DNA of 64,000 nt from Cepaea nemoralis (GCA_014155875.1 JACEFZ010013518.1:124001-188000); one strand, 5' to 3'; positions 47,301 to 58,645 are shown, counted from the first letter of the stretch. Translations and numbers: made by a program. Notes: a model not told the origin generated them from the sequence alone.

Positions 47301-48656
47301 ACAACTACTGAACCCACTACTACAACTACTGAACCCACTACTACAACTACTGAACCCACTACTACAACTACTGAACCCACTACTACAACTACTGACCCAT
47401 GCGAAACAACTACTGAACCCACTACTACAACTACTGACCCATGCGAAACGACTACTGAACCCACTACTACAACTACTGAACCCACTACTACAACTACTGA
47501 ACCCACTACTACAACTACTGAACCCACTACTACAACTACTGAACCCACTACTACAACTACTGAACCCACTACTACAACTACTGACCCATGCGAAACAACT
47601 ACTGAACCCACTACTAAAACTTCTGACCCATGCGAAACAACTACTGAACCCACTACTACAACTACAGAACCCACTACTACAACTACTGAACCCACTACTA
47701 CAACTACTGAACCATGCACAACAACTACTGAACCCACTACTACAACTACTGAACCCACTACTACAACTACTGAACCCACTACTACAACTACTGAACCCAC
47801 TACTACAACTACTGAACCCACTACTACAACTACTGAACCTACTACTACAACTACTGAACCATGCACAACAACTACTGAACCCACTACTACAACTACTGAA
47901 CCCACCACTACAACTACTGAACCCACTACTACAACTACTGAACCATGCACAACAACTACTGAACCCACCACTACAACTACAGAACCCACTACTACAACTA
48001 CTGAACCATGCACAACAACTACTGAACCCACTACTACAACTACTGAACCATGCACAACAACTACTGAACCCCCTACCACACCTACTGTACCATGCCCAAC
48101 AACTACTGAACCACCTCCCACAACTACTGAACCCACTACTACAACTACTGAACCCACTACTACAACTACTGAACCATGCACAACAACTACTGAACCACCT
48201 CCCACAACTACTGAACCCACTACCACAACTACTGAACCCACTACTACAACTACTGAACCATGCCCAACAACTACTGAACCACCTCCCACAACTACTGAAC
48301 CCACTACCACAACTACTGAACCCACTACTACAACTACTGAACCACCTACCACAACTACTGAACCCACTACCACAACTACTGAACCCACTACTACAACTAC
48401 TGAACCATGCCCAACAACTACTGAACCACCTACCACAACTACTGAACCACCTACCACAACTACTGAACCACCTACCACAACTACTGAACCATCAACCACA
48501 ACGGCTGATCCATGTACAACTGAACATCTCACCACACCTACTCAACCAGCTACTACAACCACTCAGCAACCGACCATAACTGCTCAATACCCTACCTCAA
48601 TTACGGAGATGCCCTCGATCAATGTACTACCATGCACGGAATCTGGACAACCGAAC
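38365..48656 (+). CDS. CUB-mucin gene exon 4: stem and giant Thr/Pro-rich mucin domain
   Basis: The start is set by homology to exon 7: ATACTCGTGACACCAGAA aligns with ATCCGTGTGATCACAGAA, both after a CAG/TAG acceptor in phase 0. The stem reads ILVTPELAVNNERVEQAIG, YYPGMACSDRCPIPP (two cysteines) and then becomes Thr-rich. From about 38775 to 45240 the reading PPATTTQ (21 bp) repeats about 300 times, with LAP, QPPD and other variants. From 45256 to 48510 the unit becomes TTTTTEP, with EPC in about 40 copies. It ends INVLPCTESGQPN before GTAAGT (48657), phase 0. Such Thr/Pro arrays are heavily O-glycosylated in mucins. The stem frame and the mucin frame differ by one step near 38740-38775. The mucin frame, checked by eye at many points, has no stop from 38775 to 48656. 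Confidence 0.85.
38775..45240 (+). repeat. Exonic 21-bp repeat block 1 (PPATTTQ heptads)
   Basis: About 300 units near CCACCTGCCACAACTACTCAA in the coding frame. Common variants give PPDTTTQ, LAPATTTQ and PPSTTTE. Occasional units are one Thr shorter (for example at 41037-41045, 40140 and 44125), and all length changes are multiples of three. Segments are duplicated within the block (40110-40290 with 44090-44270; 42310-42760 with 43460-43860). Confidence 0.93.
45256..48510 (+). repeat. Exonic 21-bp repeat block 2 (TTTTTEP / TTTTEPC heptads)
   Basis: About 155 units near CCCACTACTACAACTACTGAA. About 40 units read CCATGCACAACAACTACTGAA or CCATGCCCAACAACTACTGAA and so encode EPCT or EPCP. The complement stays open in one frame for over 3.3 kb, which independently shows that no frame-breaking indel lies in this block. 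Confidence 0.95.
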
Positions 48657-48821
48657 GTAAGTACAATTACATTTTTAAGCAGACTTGTTTTGGTTTTAAA
48701 TGACGGTGTTATAGAACTATAAACTCACTCTTTCTATATAGTCATTATTGTCATGATATGTTTAATTTGCAGATGAGAACATTGAACACTACATATGTAT
48801 GTCTGGCGCCACAGTAAGCTC
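48657..48821. other. Intron 4 start
   Basis: Ordinary intron sequence after the GTAAGT donor. Confidence 0.5.
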
Positions 48822-49030
48822 ACAGTGTTATCCGATTCAATTCCTCTTCAGCATTTCGAGACATTGAGGTTCTTTGCTGCAGATACAATCCGTCTCCATT
48901 CGTCTCTCTGGTTGACCTTCTCTTGCCAGTTGCTGATTCCAAGTGCTTGTAGATCTGTATGTATATTATCTCTCCACCGTCTTCTTGGTCTATCTCGGTG
49001 TCTACGGTCATGTATTTCTTAAGTGTAAGC
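48822..49030 (-). mobile_element. LINE ORF2 C-terminus
   Basis: Minus-strand reading gives RHRDRPRRRWRDNIHTDLQA, then LGISNWQEKV and DEWRRIVSAAKNLN. It is the same family as the insertion at 8665-8884, but here extended further 5' and without the GAA tail. Confidence 0.75.
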
Positions 49031-49215
49031 GAGTTTTGTTTCCATGTTATCTTCCATTCTTTCTATATGCCCCAGCCATTGCAGTCTCTTGTTCAAGTAG
49101 ACTTGAACAACGACGCGGCATCAGCCAATCTGTCTGCTTGTTCATTTCCAGCCACACCAGAATATCCTGGAGAAAAGATCCAACGAATGTTCACAACCCA
49201 TATTAGTGTATATTT
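49031..49215 (-). mobile_element. RNase H scrap of I-group LINE type 2
   Basis: AGCCAATCTGTCTGCTTGTT, CATTTCCAGCCACACCAG and CCTGGAGAAAAGATCCA (49119-49190) match 59699-59760. On the minus strand this is the GHAGVxGNEQADRLA end of RNase H. Confidence 0.65.
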
Positions 49216-51930
49216 AAGTGTGTTGACGAACCTTAGCCTAATGTGTCCATCACTGCGTCTTATCATTTACTTCACTCTGTGTTAGATTTACTTCTATTGA
49301 TTGTCAAGTCTCGACATTTAATGTGTCTGTCAACGCTGTGATATATTCATATCGAACATTTGTGAGTTTTAAAATGTAATGCGTTTATCAACGCTATGAT
49401 ATATTAATTTATATGTTTTGTCGAGTCAAGAAATGTAATTTGTGTGACAATGACGTGTTATCTTCACTTCTATGTTTGTCGCGCAAGTGACTGTCATCTC
49501 TATATTACATTCACATCCATAGTTTGGCGATTCTCTAAAATCTATGTGTCTGAACTTGGTGTTATCTTCACTTGTATTGTTTGTCGAGTCTCGAAACTCA
49601 CTTTGTCTATCAGCGTTGTGTTATCTTCACATGTTTGTCGCGTCTCGAAGCTCACTTTGTCTATCAGTGTCGTGTTAGTGTTATCTTCACTTGTTTGTCG
49701 AGTATCGAAGCTCACTTTGTCTATCAGTGTCGTGTTAGTGTTATCTTCACTTGTTTGTCGAGTCTCGAAGCTCACTTTGTCTATCAGCGTCATGTTAGTG
49801 TTATCTTCACTTGTGTGTCGAGTCTCGAAGCTCAATTTGTCTTTCAGTGCCGTGGTATATGGCCGCTGTTATTTGTGCTCACTCGAAACTCAGCGTGTTT
49901 ATCGGCGCCGTGCTATCTACACTTCTATGGTTTGTCTAGTCAGGAAATCAGCACTGTGTTATCTACACTTTTATTGTTTGTCTATTTAAGAAATCAGCAT
50001 CGTGTTCTCTCCATTTATATTGTTTGTCTAGTTACGAAATCAGTACTGTGTTATCTACACTTCTATTGTTTGTCTAGTCAGTAAATCAGCACTGTGTTAT
50101 CTACACTTCTATAATTTTTCTAGTCAGGAAATCAGCACTGTGTTATCTACACTTCTATTGTTTTTCTAGTCAGGAAATCAGCACTGTGTTATCTACACTT
50201 CTATTGTTTTTCTAGTCAGGAAATCAGCACTGTGTTATCTACACTTCTATTGTTTGTCTAGTTAAGAAATCAGCACTGTGTTATCTACACTTCTATTGTT
50301 TTTCTAGTCAGTAAATCAGCACTGTGTTATCTACACTTCTATTGTTTGTCTAGTTAAGAAATCAGCACTGTGTTATCTACACTTCTATTGTTTGTCTAGT
50401 TAAGAAATCAGCACTGTGTTATCTACACTTCTATTGTTTTTCTAGTCAGGAAATCAGCACTGTGTTATCTACACTTCTATTGTTTGTCTAGTCAAGAAAT
50501 CAGCACTGTGTTATCTACACTTCTATTGTTTGTCTAGTTAAGAAATCAGCACTGTGTTATCTACACTTCTATTGTTTGTCTAGTTAAGAAATCAGCACTG
50601 TGTTATCTACACTTCTATTGTTTGTCTAGTTAAGAAATCAGCACTGTGTTATCTACACTTCTATTGTTTTTCTAGTCAGGAAATCAGCACTGTGTTATCT
50701 ACACTTCTATAGTTTGTCTAGTTAAGAAATCAGCATCGTGTTATCTACACTTCTATTGTTTGTCTAGTCAAGAAATCAGCACTGTGTTCTCTCCACTTCT
50801 ATTGTTTGTCTAGTCAAGAACTCAGCACCGTGTTCTCTCCACTTCTATTGTTTGTCTAGTCAAGAAATCAGCACCGTGTTCTCTCCACTTCTATTGTTTG
50901 TCTAGTCAAGAAATCAGCACCGTGTTCTCTCCACTTCTATTGTTTGTCTAGTCAAGAAATCAGCACCGTGTTCTCTCCACTTCTATTGTTTTTCTAGTCA
51001 TGAAATCAGCACCGTGTTCTCTCCACTTCTATTGTTTGTCTAGTCAAGAAATCAGCACCGTGTTATCTCCACTTCTATTGTTTGTCTAGTCAAGAAATCA
51101 GCATCGTGTTCTCTCCACTTCTATTGTTTGTCTAGTTAAAAAATCAACAAAGTGTTATCTCCACTTCTTTCATTTCTTTAGTTAACAAATCAACACAGTA
51201 TTATCTCCACTTCTACTTTATTCATTGTGACTATCTGCGCCGTGTTATCATGTTATCTAGTGTTTTTCGAGCATGGAAACTCACTGTATATAACCTCGTC
51301 TTTTTATCTTTGCTTCTATTTTAGTCTAGTCTTAAAGTCACTTTGACCATAAGCTAGTGTAAATCTCATTCCTAATTTATTTTTTTAATCTAGCCTAAAA
51401 ACTCATTAATCCTTCAGAGCCATGTTTTCTTCATTTCTAGTGTTTGTCAGGTTGTCTTCAAATGTTATCTCGAACCGCGAAATCTAATGTATTCACCAAC
51501 GCCGTGTTATCTATTCTCCTATTCTTTGTCGAGCCTCTAAACACATTTTCTATCAGTGTTTTATTATCTTCTTTTATATTGTTTGTCTAGCCTTCAACCT
51601 CATTACCTATCAGTGTCTTGTTATCTCTTTTTATATTGCTTTTCGAGCATCCAAACTCATTATCTATCATTGTTTTTTTCATCTCTTTTTCTATTGTTTG
51701 TCGAGCCTCCAAACTCATTGTGTATTAGTGGTTTGTTCTCTATTTCTATTGTTTGTCGAGACTCAAAACTCATTATCTATTAGTGATTTGTTCTCTATTT
51801 CTATTGTTTGTCGAGACTCGAAACTCATTATCTATTAGTGGTTTGTTCTCTATTTCTATTGTTTGTCGAGACTCGAAACTCAGTGTGTCTATTAGTGTCT
51901 TGTTATCTCTGATCACGCTGTTGCCTTCGG
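49216..51930. repeat. Intron 4: 46-bp satellite and related longer units
   Basis: The core at about 49920-51150 has some 26 copies of a unit near GTGTTATCTACACTTCTATT + GTTTGTCTAGTCAAGAAATC + AGCACT. Sub-blocks differ by TTTTTCTAG or TTTGTCTAG and by ATCTACACT or CTCTCCACT. At 49560-49830 the related unit is longer (GTTTGTCGAGTCTCGAAGCT + CACTTTGTCTATCAG...), and 51480-51910 holds older diverged units. Confidence 0.92.
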
Positions 51931-52079
51931 TGTCATCTCGAACCTGGAAACCGAATTTTTTGGTCAACCTCGTACTGTGTCCACATGCAAGGAAGACGTT
52001 GGAACCCCAGCATGTCCTAGATCAGACAGTGCATCACGTCTGTTCTCTTTTTATGTTGAATTGATATTTGCTCTACCCA
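51931..52079. other. Intron 4, unassigned
   Basis: Nothing recognised. Confidence 0.4.
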
Positions 52080-52500
52080 TTCTTCGGTAGATATAGATTA
52101 GATATGGTGTTTCTTTGTGTATACTTGACCTTCTTTAACTGTACATGTATACTGCTTATAACTAATCTATGACCACTGCAGAAGTCTGCATTTGTTATAG
52201 TTTTTGCCGATATGAAAGCATTTCGAAACCTTCTGTCAAAGGGGTTGTAATCAATCTGGTGTCTGATCTTATTCCCAGGACTCTTCTATGTCGATGATCT
52301 TCTTAGATGTTGTTAATACCAGTTATTGTAATAATCATGTCATGATCTTTTGTCCACCTTACAAGTCTGCTTTCTTTTTCTTTTCGCTACTCCAGTCCAT
52401 AATTACCTTCTGTGCATCCCATTCTGTTGATTTCCTTCTTTAGCAGAAAAATCGCCCATTATGATATTTATTTATATTAATTTGCACTTCTGTATTTGCT
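52080..52500 (-). mobile_element. LINE endonuclease relic
   Basis: It parallels 31900-32260 base for base in places: AACTAATCTATGACCACTG / ATTAATCTGTGATCACTGT, GCATTTCGAAACCTT, GTAATCAATCTGGTGTCTGA / GTAATCTACCTGGTTTTTAA, and CCCATTATGATATTTATTT. On the minus strand it is the C-terminal part of an APE-type endonuclease. Confidence 0.7.
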
Positions 52501-52689
52501 GTCTGTCAGGTCTTGGTCAGAATGATTGAGCTACCGAGACAGTACTACTTGCTTTCTGTTAGCGCTGAATGTTGAGCCAAAATCGATACCCCACATCGTG
52601 CCAATAGCTTCCGGTGGAAGAGTGCAATTGGGAGGGTATCTTGATACAAGGAAATGCAACCTAAGAATAAATACCATGGCAGGGCAGAC
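52501..52689. other. Intron 4, unassigned
   Basis: Nothing recognised. Confidence 0.4.
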
Positions 52690-52910
52690 CAGGCACTAAG
52701 TCTTGATCGGCAACTGGTTAAGGATCGAAGTTCCGACAGGCGAACAGTTAGAGCATTGCTTTTGTGATCTGGCAGCTTCTGCAGCTTGTCTTGTTCCAGA
52801 TGTATTGGTGCTACCTTTCCTCTGGAGTAGACTAGGCATTCTGAGAGAGGGATTATACTGCATGGGCAGCTCATTGTCTGTAAATTCAGCGCAGACTTTG
52901 TGCTATGGAG
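52690..52910 (+). repeat. Interspersed repeat F, copy 2
   Basis: Matches 2870-3110 in the same orientation: GCAGCTTCTGCAGC, GTTCCAGATGTATTGGTGCT, ACCTTTCCTCTGGAGTAGAC, TGAGAGAGGGA. The class is unknown. Confidence 0.5.
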
Positions 52911-53079
52911 AGGTATAGCCCAACCCTTGGTCTTACCGCCATGGGTTGTGGTTATTATGCCCTTTTAAGCACAATGTAACAAACTATCGTCTGCCACGAT
53001 GGCATGGTGCCAATGATTTGCGCTTTATGAAGGCATTATCAATGTTATAATGAAATTAATCTAAACTGTCATCATTGCT
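52911..53079. other. Intron 4, unassigned
   Basis: Nothing recognised. Confidence 0.4.
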
Positions 53080-53180
53080 TTCTGCTATTGAGCATATGCG
53101 TGAATGATGTTGACATCAAAAGGTCTGCCCGTTAACCTTACTAGCAATATTCGATCTGGCACTGTCCAACATTCTTTAAT
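53080..53180 (-). mobile_element. LINE endonuclease scrap
   Basis: GAATGATGTTGACATCAAAA and GGTCTGCCCGTTAACCTTAC parallel 32350-32392 (GAATGACATTTATTTTAAAA, GGACTTCCGTTTAATTTTAC). This is the INVIQVYAP side of the endonuclease on the minus strand. Confidence 0.55.
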
Positions 53181-53420
53181 ACATTGGATCTTTTACCTGA
53201 GAATAGTATAAGTAGAACAGTCTTAGTCGGTAACAAGAAAAGCGAAAGAAATAGAGGATGACTTTAAGTTAAAACTTATGGAGAAGAGAACTAGAAACAT
53301 TAATGAACATTATGGAAAGGACATGGAGGGAACTGCATGGGCCAACTAAAGATAGGAGGTGGGCTGTTTCAGAGTCTATGCCCTTTTAGTGGATAAAGGG
53401 AAAAAGAAGAAGAAGATTTT
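53181..53420 (+). mobile_element. LINE ORF2 C-terminus with GAA tail
   Basis: The + frame reads TWRELHGPTKDRRWAVSESM near 53320-53380, then a stop, then AAAAAGAAGAAGAAG (53400-53416). This is the same design as the 8665-8884 insertion: last LINE residues, stop, GAA tail. Confidence 0.5.
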
Positions 53421-53790
53421 GATCTCCCCATTAGACTGCCAATTTAACTAACAACGAATGCCTGAAAGAAGCTAATTAAACTAGAACATTATATTCAACA
53501 ATAAGAAAGAGACAAACAGCTTTCTTTGGTCATGTGATGGGAAAAGAGGCATTGGAGAACATCGTGACAATTGGAAAGATCGAGGAGAAGAGGAGCAGAG
53601 GCAGACCAAGAGAAATTATGCTGGACGAATTGCGATGGTGGGATGGAGGAATATCAACAGCGGAGTTGATCCAGAAAAACCACAGACCGAGCGCTGTGGA
53701 GAGTCATGAACGCCTACGCCAGCTGGCATGGCACTGGATGATGATAATTGGGAGATGAGATTCAGAAGAAGCAGAGGAGAACATGTATTC
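53421..53790 (+). mobile_element. LINE C-terminal region
   Basis: The + frame reads TIRKRQTAFFGHVMGKEALE, NIVTIGKIEEKRSRGRPREI, MLDELRWWDGG and, near the end, LRQLAWHWMMIIGR. It is the post-thumb part of an EN-RT LINE; compare 19405-19650 and 23736-24265. Confidence 0.78.
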
Positions 53791-54064
53791 TTCTTCTTTG
53801 TTCAGCTTTAGACGTCAATATAAATTACTCCAAAGAAAGTATCAGTATACTTATACTTGTTGATATCCCCATAGAGTCTGTCCTCAAACGGGGTGGGTGT
53901 AGGCCGTATGACTTTGCTGTTCTGCATGTGGACACTCCTGCAACAAATGTTTAGCTGTCATTTTACCAGTTTCAGTTACAATCGTTGGTGTCTCATATCT
54001 TTAGTTGATTAAACTTGTGTAACTTCAGTCTGTTGTGTTCTGTGCGGAGTGTGAAGATTATTAC
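53791..54064. other. Intron 4, unassigned
   Basis: Nothing recognised. Confidence 0.4.
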
Positions 54065-54190
54065 TTGTTCTTTTCGGTTGCAGTTGCAAACTACTGACGT
54101 AAACCTGCCAATAAATCAAAAACAACAACAACAACAATGCTGGGGGTTGACTGCGACGTTCTGTAAATGACATGCAACTAACTTTTTTCT
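54065..54190 (+). repeat. SINE-A 3' fragment
   Basis: GCAAACTACTGACGTAAACC, CTGCCAATAAATCA, an (AAC)n run, then ATGCTGGGGGTTGACTGCGA and TTCTGTAAATGACATGCAAC: the 3' half of SINE-A. Confidence 0.7.
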
Positions 54191-54599
54191 GTTGAGTTGT
54201 TCATATGCATCGTCTGTCTGGAGGCCTGGATGCTCTGATTGCTACTTGGTTCTATAATTGCTTCTTGTAAATGGCTTGGCCTTTTCATGGGTTATGACTA
54301 TATCAGGCTGAAGTGGTCTTCAACCTTCCATTGTCAGTCCATCGGCTTTCTTCTATTCAGTTTGCATACATTATATGTATTTGTGGCATAGAATATGAAC
54401 GGACGAACCAACGAACGAAATTTATTTTCAAAGGGCCACAAATTGGGCACGCAGGCCTGTCTTACATTCAGCCCTTGCAACCCTTCATCTTTCGTTCATC
54501 AATTATCTGTTACGCATGTTACGTTCACATAGGAAAAAAAAAAAAAACAGTGTAAACGGAATGTTGTGAACACAAAAATTGCATAGTACCATTTATGAG
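54191..54599. other. Intron 4, unassigned
   Basis: An A-run at 54534-54546; otherwise nothing recognised. Confidence 0.4.
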
Positions 54600-54960
54600 A
54601 CAGACCGGCCCGAATAAATGCACGCGCACACACACACATACACACACACTTACAAACACTCGCACATATATAAACGTACATACATACATACCTATATACA
54701 CACATCCATACATATATACAGTATTTACATAAACTCGCACAGTTACACACCCACTCAATAACTCTTAAATACACACTGCCTCGCATGCACATATACCCAC
54801 TCAGTAACAAACAAATACACACTCCTTCGCCTGCACATATACCCACTCAGTAACTCACAAATACAGACTCCCTCGCATGCACATATACACACTCAGTAAT
54901 TCACAAATACACACTACCTCGCATGCACATATACCCACTGACAATGTGAAAGCCTAGCAC
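54600..54960. repeat. (CA)-rich tract with about 60-bp repeats
   Basis: CA/TACA-rich DNA. Phrases like CCTCGCATGCACATATACCC + ACTCAGTAACTCACAAATAC recur about four times at 54778-54950. Confidence 0.85.
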
Positions 54961-55510
54961 TTTATAACCAAACAGCAGGGTCTGGCATACGGCTATCTTC
55001 ACCTTGACTTGTTACACTGTAGAAAATATAAACAGTTAGGTACTTGTAACTTCTGCGAAAGCGTGAGAATAAGATAATAAACACAGACAGTGTACTTACC
55101 TTACAACGAACTCAAATACAGCAAATGTAAACCGAAAAAGGGGGGGGGGGGGATAAATCAATGGTGATATGAACAAAATAGATAAGTTATACTATGCCAA
55201 ATTATCCACGTTTCGGATATAATAATCTTCCTCAGGAACAGCACGAAAGATGTAAAGAGAAACACGAAATTAGTATCTTTTATGAAATTAAAACATAAAC
55301 AGAAAAAGTCTAGGTATGACACATTGGTAGATCGTTACACATACTTCATTGCTTGGAACGCCGCGCAGAAGTTCAGTTGTGAATGGTGCCAAATAAGGAA
55401 ATGTTAAGGTGAGTAAACAGTTAGAGCTATAGATATATATATATATATAAGGGAGACAACAAGTATACACATTTTCGCAGGAGTTATACGCACCTACCTG
55501 TTTTTATGTT
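54961..55510 (-). repeat. Interspersed repeat H (possible Penelope-like 3' region), copies 2 and 3
   Basis: The reverse complement of 54995-55230 gives the series at 11815-12110: a GAAACGT motif, GAGTTCGTTGTAAGGTAAGT, CACTGTCTGTGTTTA, GCAGAAGTTACAAGTACCTA. At 55478-55500 (TTTTCGCAGGAGTTATACGC) the same end block appears on the + strand. A G-run (55139-55152) and a short (AT)n (55432-55448) are included. Confidence 0.45.
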
Positions 55511-55664
55511 CTATTGTTATTTCCTGCTGCAGCTGTTATTTCTCTTATCTCTTATTACACTGTATACATGCGTATACTGGGTGTTTGTAGAGTTTCACTA
55601 CACTTTGTATGTAGAACAAATTTGTTACAAATACCCTGTTTATGTGAGATACTTTCTCTGACAG
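55511..55664. other. Intron 4 end
   Basis: Ordinary sequence ending in ACTTTCTCTGACAG, the acceptor of exon 5. Confidence 0.55.
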
Positions 55665-55843
55665 CTGCCGACATATGTCTTCTGCCAAGACTCCCCATCC
55701 ACGGTAGTCGACGTCAACGCCCGGCGTCTCCCTGTGATCCTCCACAGCCCCAGCTCAGGCACGGGCCGCTACCCCAACAACATCAGCTGTGCGGTCATCT
55801 TTAGAGCTGGACATGAACCCTTGGTGCTGTCCCTTTCCTACAA
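55665..55843 (+). CDS. CUB-mucin gene exon 5: N-terminal half of CUB domain 2
   Basis: Phase 0 start after GACAG; phase 2 end before GTAAAT. The product reads LPTYVFCQDSPSTVVDVNAR, LPVILHSPSSGTGRYPNNIS, CAVIFRAG and EPLVLSLSY. It aligns with exon 2 throughout: first cysteine, 'SPxxGxxxYxNN' turn, second cysteine, 'EPLVLxxxY' strand. N-I-S is a potential N-glycosylation site. The exon is six bases shorter than exon 2 and lacks one of its two extra N-terminal cysteines. Confidence 0.92.
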
Positions 55844-56039
55844 GTAAATAATTATTCATTATTTGTGTATTTGTTATTTGTTATACTCATTGGTTGTCGT
55901 GGTGGAGCTGCATTAGTAGTGTGATTAGTGAGTTTGCTTGATAAGACAATGGGATCAGGTTCAGTCGGTGCCAGTGGCAGGGTTACATTTTCCTAGCAGT
56001 ACAGGGCTGAGTTAGACCCAGCCTCCTGGTTGGTGCGTT
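55844..56039. other. Intron 5 start, unassigned
   Basis: Ordinary intron sequence. Confidence 0.5.
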
Positions 56040-56490
56040 GTTTTATAGTCTGACTGTCTGATTGTTTGATTGCTTGGATAACTGACTGGTTGGCTGCTTG
56101 CCTGCTTGGTTGGCTGACTGGCTGGTTGGTTGCTTGGCTGGCTGGTTGCCTGGCTAGTTTGTTACTTGGTTAGTTTATGTTGATTGGTTGTCTGGTTTTT
56201 TGGTTAGTGGCTTAGCTAATTGGTTTGTTAATTAGTTTGGTGGTAGCTTGGCTGGTTGGTAAATTTGGCTGTTTAATAATCGTTGGTTTGTAGGTTGTCG
56301 TTGTGTTGATTGGTTGCCTGATTCGTTTGTTAGTTGTTCGAATGGATGGTTGGCTGGTTGGTATATTGGCTAGTTGGAAGTATATGCACTTGTTTGGCAT
56401 GCTGGTTGGCTTGTAGACTGGTTAGTTTATTCTATGGTTGTTTAGTTGCTTTGTTAGTTAGCTGGTTGGATGGCTGATTGGTTGGTTGTG
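56040..56490. repeat. TTGG/CTGG-rich degenerate tract
   Basis: Degenerate TGGTTGGCTGGT-type tetranucleotide sequence without a fixed period; a similar tract lies at 63340-63835. Confidence 0.85.
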
Positions 56491-56860
56491 AATACTCCAG
56501 CAGAATGTGTTTTGACTCAGAAGTTCGGTGCAATGACGCCCAAGTCTCCTGAACATTTGATGTGTATGTCCGAGAAGCGTTTCATCTTCTTTGTCTATTC
56601 TGGAGACAGACAAGCGAGTTTAACGGCTGTTCAAAGGCTAGAGCATCAACTTCATTGCACTGGGTTTTGTCCCATATGGCTCGGTCTCTTTCTGCAGTGC
56701 GGCCTGCCGAAAGCGTCAGCATGAACTCCGTAGCTCCAGCTACAACCCCCAGGAGTTTCCGAGATCATTGCACTCGTAAATTGAAAGACGGAGTCTGAAA
56801 TCGACCCCACACCCCTCGGATCGCGAGGCACGTGGCGTTACCACTGCGCCACAGTAAACC
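56491..56860 (+). repeat. Interspersed repeat with tRNA-like part, copy 2
   Basis: It parallels 4990-5100 over CATTGCACTGGG and ATGGCTCGGTCTCTTTC. The end (CGAGGCACGTGGCGTTACCA) looks like an inverted tRNA A/B-box region. No gene. Confidence 0.4.
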
Positions 56861-57496
56861 ACAATTAACATTAACATCAGCTAATTAATTTATGTATATA
56901 TATGTTAAAGACTTTTAAATTTTACATTCCAAATGACAATTCTAAATGTTTTAGTTGTGGTCTTGCCATAAGTAGCATTATGGTGGTCTCCCATCACGAC
57001 AGTCCCCACTGGACGAAGAGAAACTAAGACAGTCAAGAACGCCTTTCTTTTACTCAGATCTGCTATAATTAACACAAACACGGGGACATAATGCTGCGGT
57101 TTTCCTAGTTTGTCTGTGTGTATCTGGGATTATTTCAACACTGCATTTGACAGCCATCTAATGTCCAGTTTTAGCCACTCAAAGTCTTGTCCCCTTATAC
57201 GGGTTTATACTCAACCACCAGAGCCGATTTTGCCACAAAACTAAGCGTTGCCTGCCCCCCACCATTATAAAGTGCAAGTGGGGGTTTTTTCGACAATTGT
57301 TAGACCAATGTAACCTTTTTTACACTCCCCAATACTTATTTACGTTTACTATGGCCAAAGCAATTTAGTTTCCCAGATGTGATGCTGCAGTAAAGTCAGT
57401 TTTTGTTTCTATTTTTCCATCTTGAAGAATTTCAGTATTTTTATGTTGTTGGCTGAAAACATAGTGGTTATTTTATAAATCTTTAACTGTTTACAG
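56861..57496. other. Intron 5 end, unassigned
   Basis: Nothing recognised. The acceptor CTTTAACTGTTTACAG ends at 57496. Confidence 0.5.
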
Positions 57497-57674
57497 CATG
57501 TTCGATGTGGAGGCAAAAGGCCCAGATTGTGATCACGACTGGCTCTGCGTGCATGGCATCAGATTTTGTGGCAACTGGACTGAAGGAAGGACGTTCCACT
57601 ACATCCTGCCTCCCTTTCAGAACTTCACAATGAGATTCCAGTCAGACAGTGCCCTCACGGGGCATGGTTTTGAG
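57497..57674 (+). CDS. CUB-mucin gene exon 6: C-terminal half of CUB domain 2
   Basis: One base completes the split codon (phase 2) and 59 codons follow to GAG before GTAAAG, phase 0. The product reads MFDVEAKGPDCDHDWLCVHG, RFCGNW, FHYILPPFQNFTM and FQSDSALTGHGFE. It aligns with exon 3 throughout: the 'F.VE' strand, 'C..DxLC.HG', 'FCG.W', 'F.SD' and the closing 'GFE'. N-F-T is a potential N-glycosylation site. CUB domain 2 totals 119 residues. Confidence 0.93.
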
Positions 57675-58155
57675 GTAAAGTAGTTATAAGATGTGTTAAG
57701 AAACGGGGTTGAGGGGGGGGCGTTAAAAATTATGGGAACTCATACAAGTAGATGAAAGGATTAAGGATTAGATGACACACTGAACAGTGCAATAAATGAA
57801 AGCTGTGTTTACCATACTAGGATTCGAACCTGCAGTCCCTAAACAACAACTGAATATTAACTTTTTTTTTTAAAGTCCTCTTTGTAAACTTGTTGCTTCA
57901 GCGAGGAGTTGTGCATTGTTGCTATCTGGAGGAGACAGGTTCAAATCCATGAGATGCCACTAAAAGTTTCAGTTTTTATATTTTCTGGTGTGTTTTCTAC
58001 TTCATTATCTACTTCTATTAATGCCACTATAACTGAATGTATTTCTCACACTTATTTATTGCATGAACATAAACATATATTTTCATTATACTTCTTGTTT
58101 TCGTAAATTATTTTCTTTTTCTTCCTAGTCAACCCGTGTGGCGTTGGTGATCATG
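57675..58155. other. Intron 6 start, unassigned
   Basis: A GGATTCGAACCTGC phrase at 57820-57835 looks like a lone B box of a tRNA-derived SINE; otherwise nothing. Confidence 0.4.
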
Positions 58156-58645
58156 TCAGTTCACGGTCTTCTGTCTCGAATGCTGCCAATTATTTCCCAT
58201 ACTGATGTCCCTGTTGTGACAACATTCCCCAGCTTGCCCGTTATGACGACATACTCCAGCTTTCCTGTTGTGACAATATTCCTTTTGTGACGACATAACC
58301 CAGTTTTCCTTTTGTGTCAATATTCTCTTTGTGACGACATACTTACTCCTGCTTTCCTGTTGTGACAACATACTCCAACTTTCCTTTTGTGACAATATTC
58401 CCTTTGTGACGACATACTCCAGCTTTCCCGTTGTGACAGTATTCCCATTGTGACAACATACTCCCGCTTTCCTGTTATGACGACATACTCCAGCTTTCCT
58501 GTTGTGACAACATACTACAGCTTTGCTGATGTGATACGATTCCCATTCTGACGACATACTCTACTTTTCCCATTGTGACAATATTCCCTTTGTGGCAACA
58601 CACTCCAACTTTCTCATTGTGACAACACACTCCAGCCTTCACCTT
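58156..58645. repeat. 27-bp minisatellite
   Basis: The unit is near GTTGTGACGACATACTCCAG + CTTTCCT, about 16 copies, with frequent truncated units (CTTTTGTGACAATATTCC). Confidence 0.85.

Noticed and set aside
45215..48535. A 1106-codon reading frame on the minus strand rich in Val, Gly and Ser
   Set aside because: It is the complement of the 21-bp mucin repeat. A stop-free 21-bp unit stays open in antisense as well. The + strand reading is tied to CUB exons by splice phases.
49920..51150. CRISPR-like array
   Set aside because: The 46-bp units are contiguous with no unique spacers, and this is an animal intron; it is a satellite.
58156..58557. Repeat protein on the minus strand (CHNRKAGV units)
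   Set aside because: The 27-bp intronic minisatellite is open by arithmetic (nine codons per unit); truncated units and indels break it, and it lies within the CUB-mucin intron.
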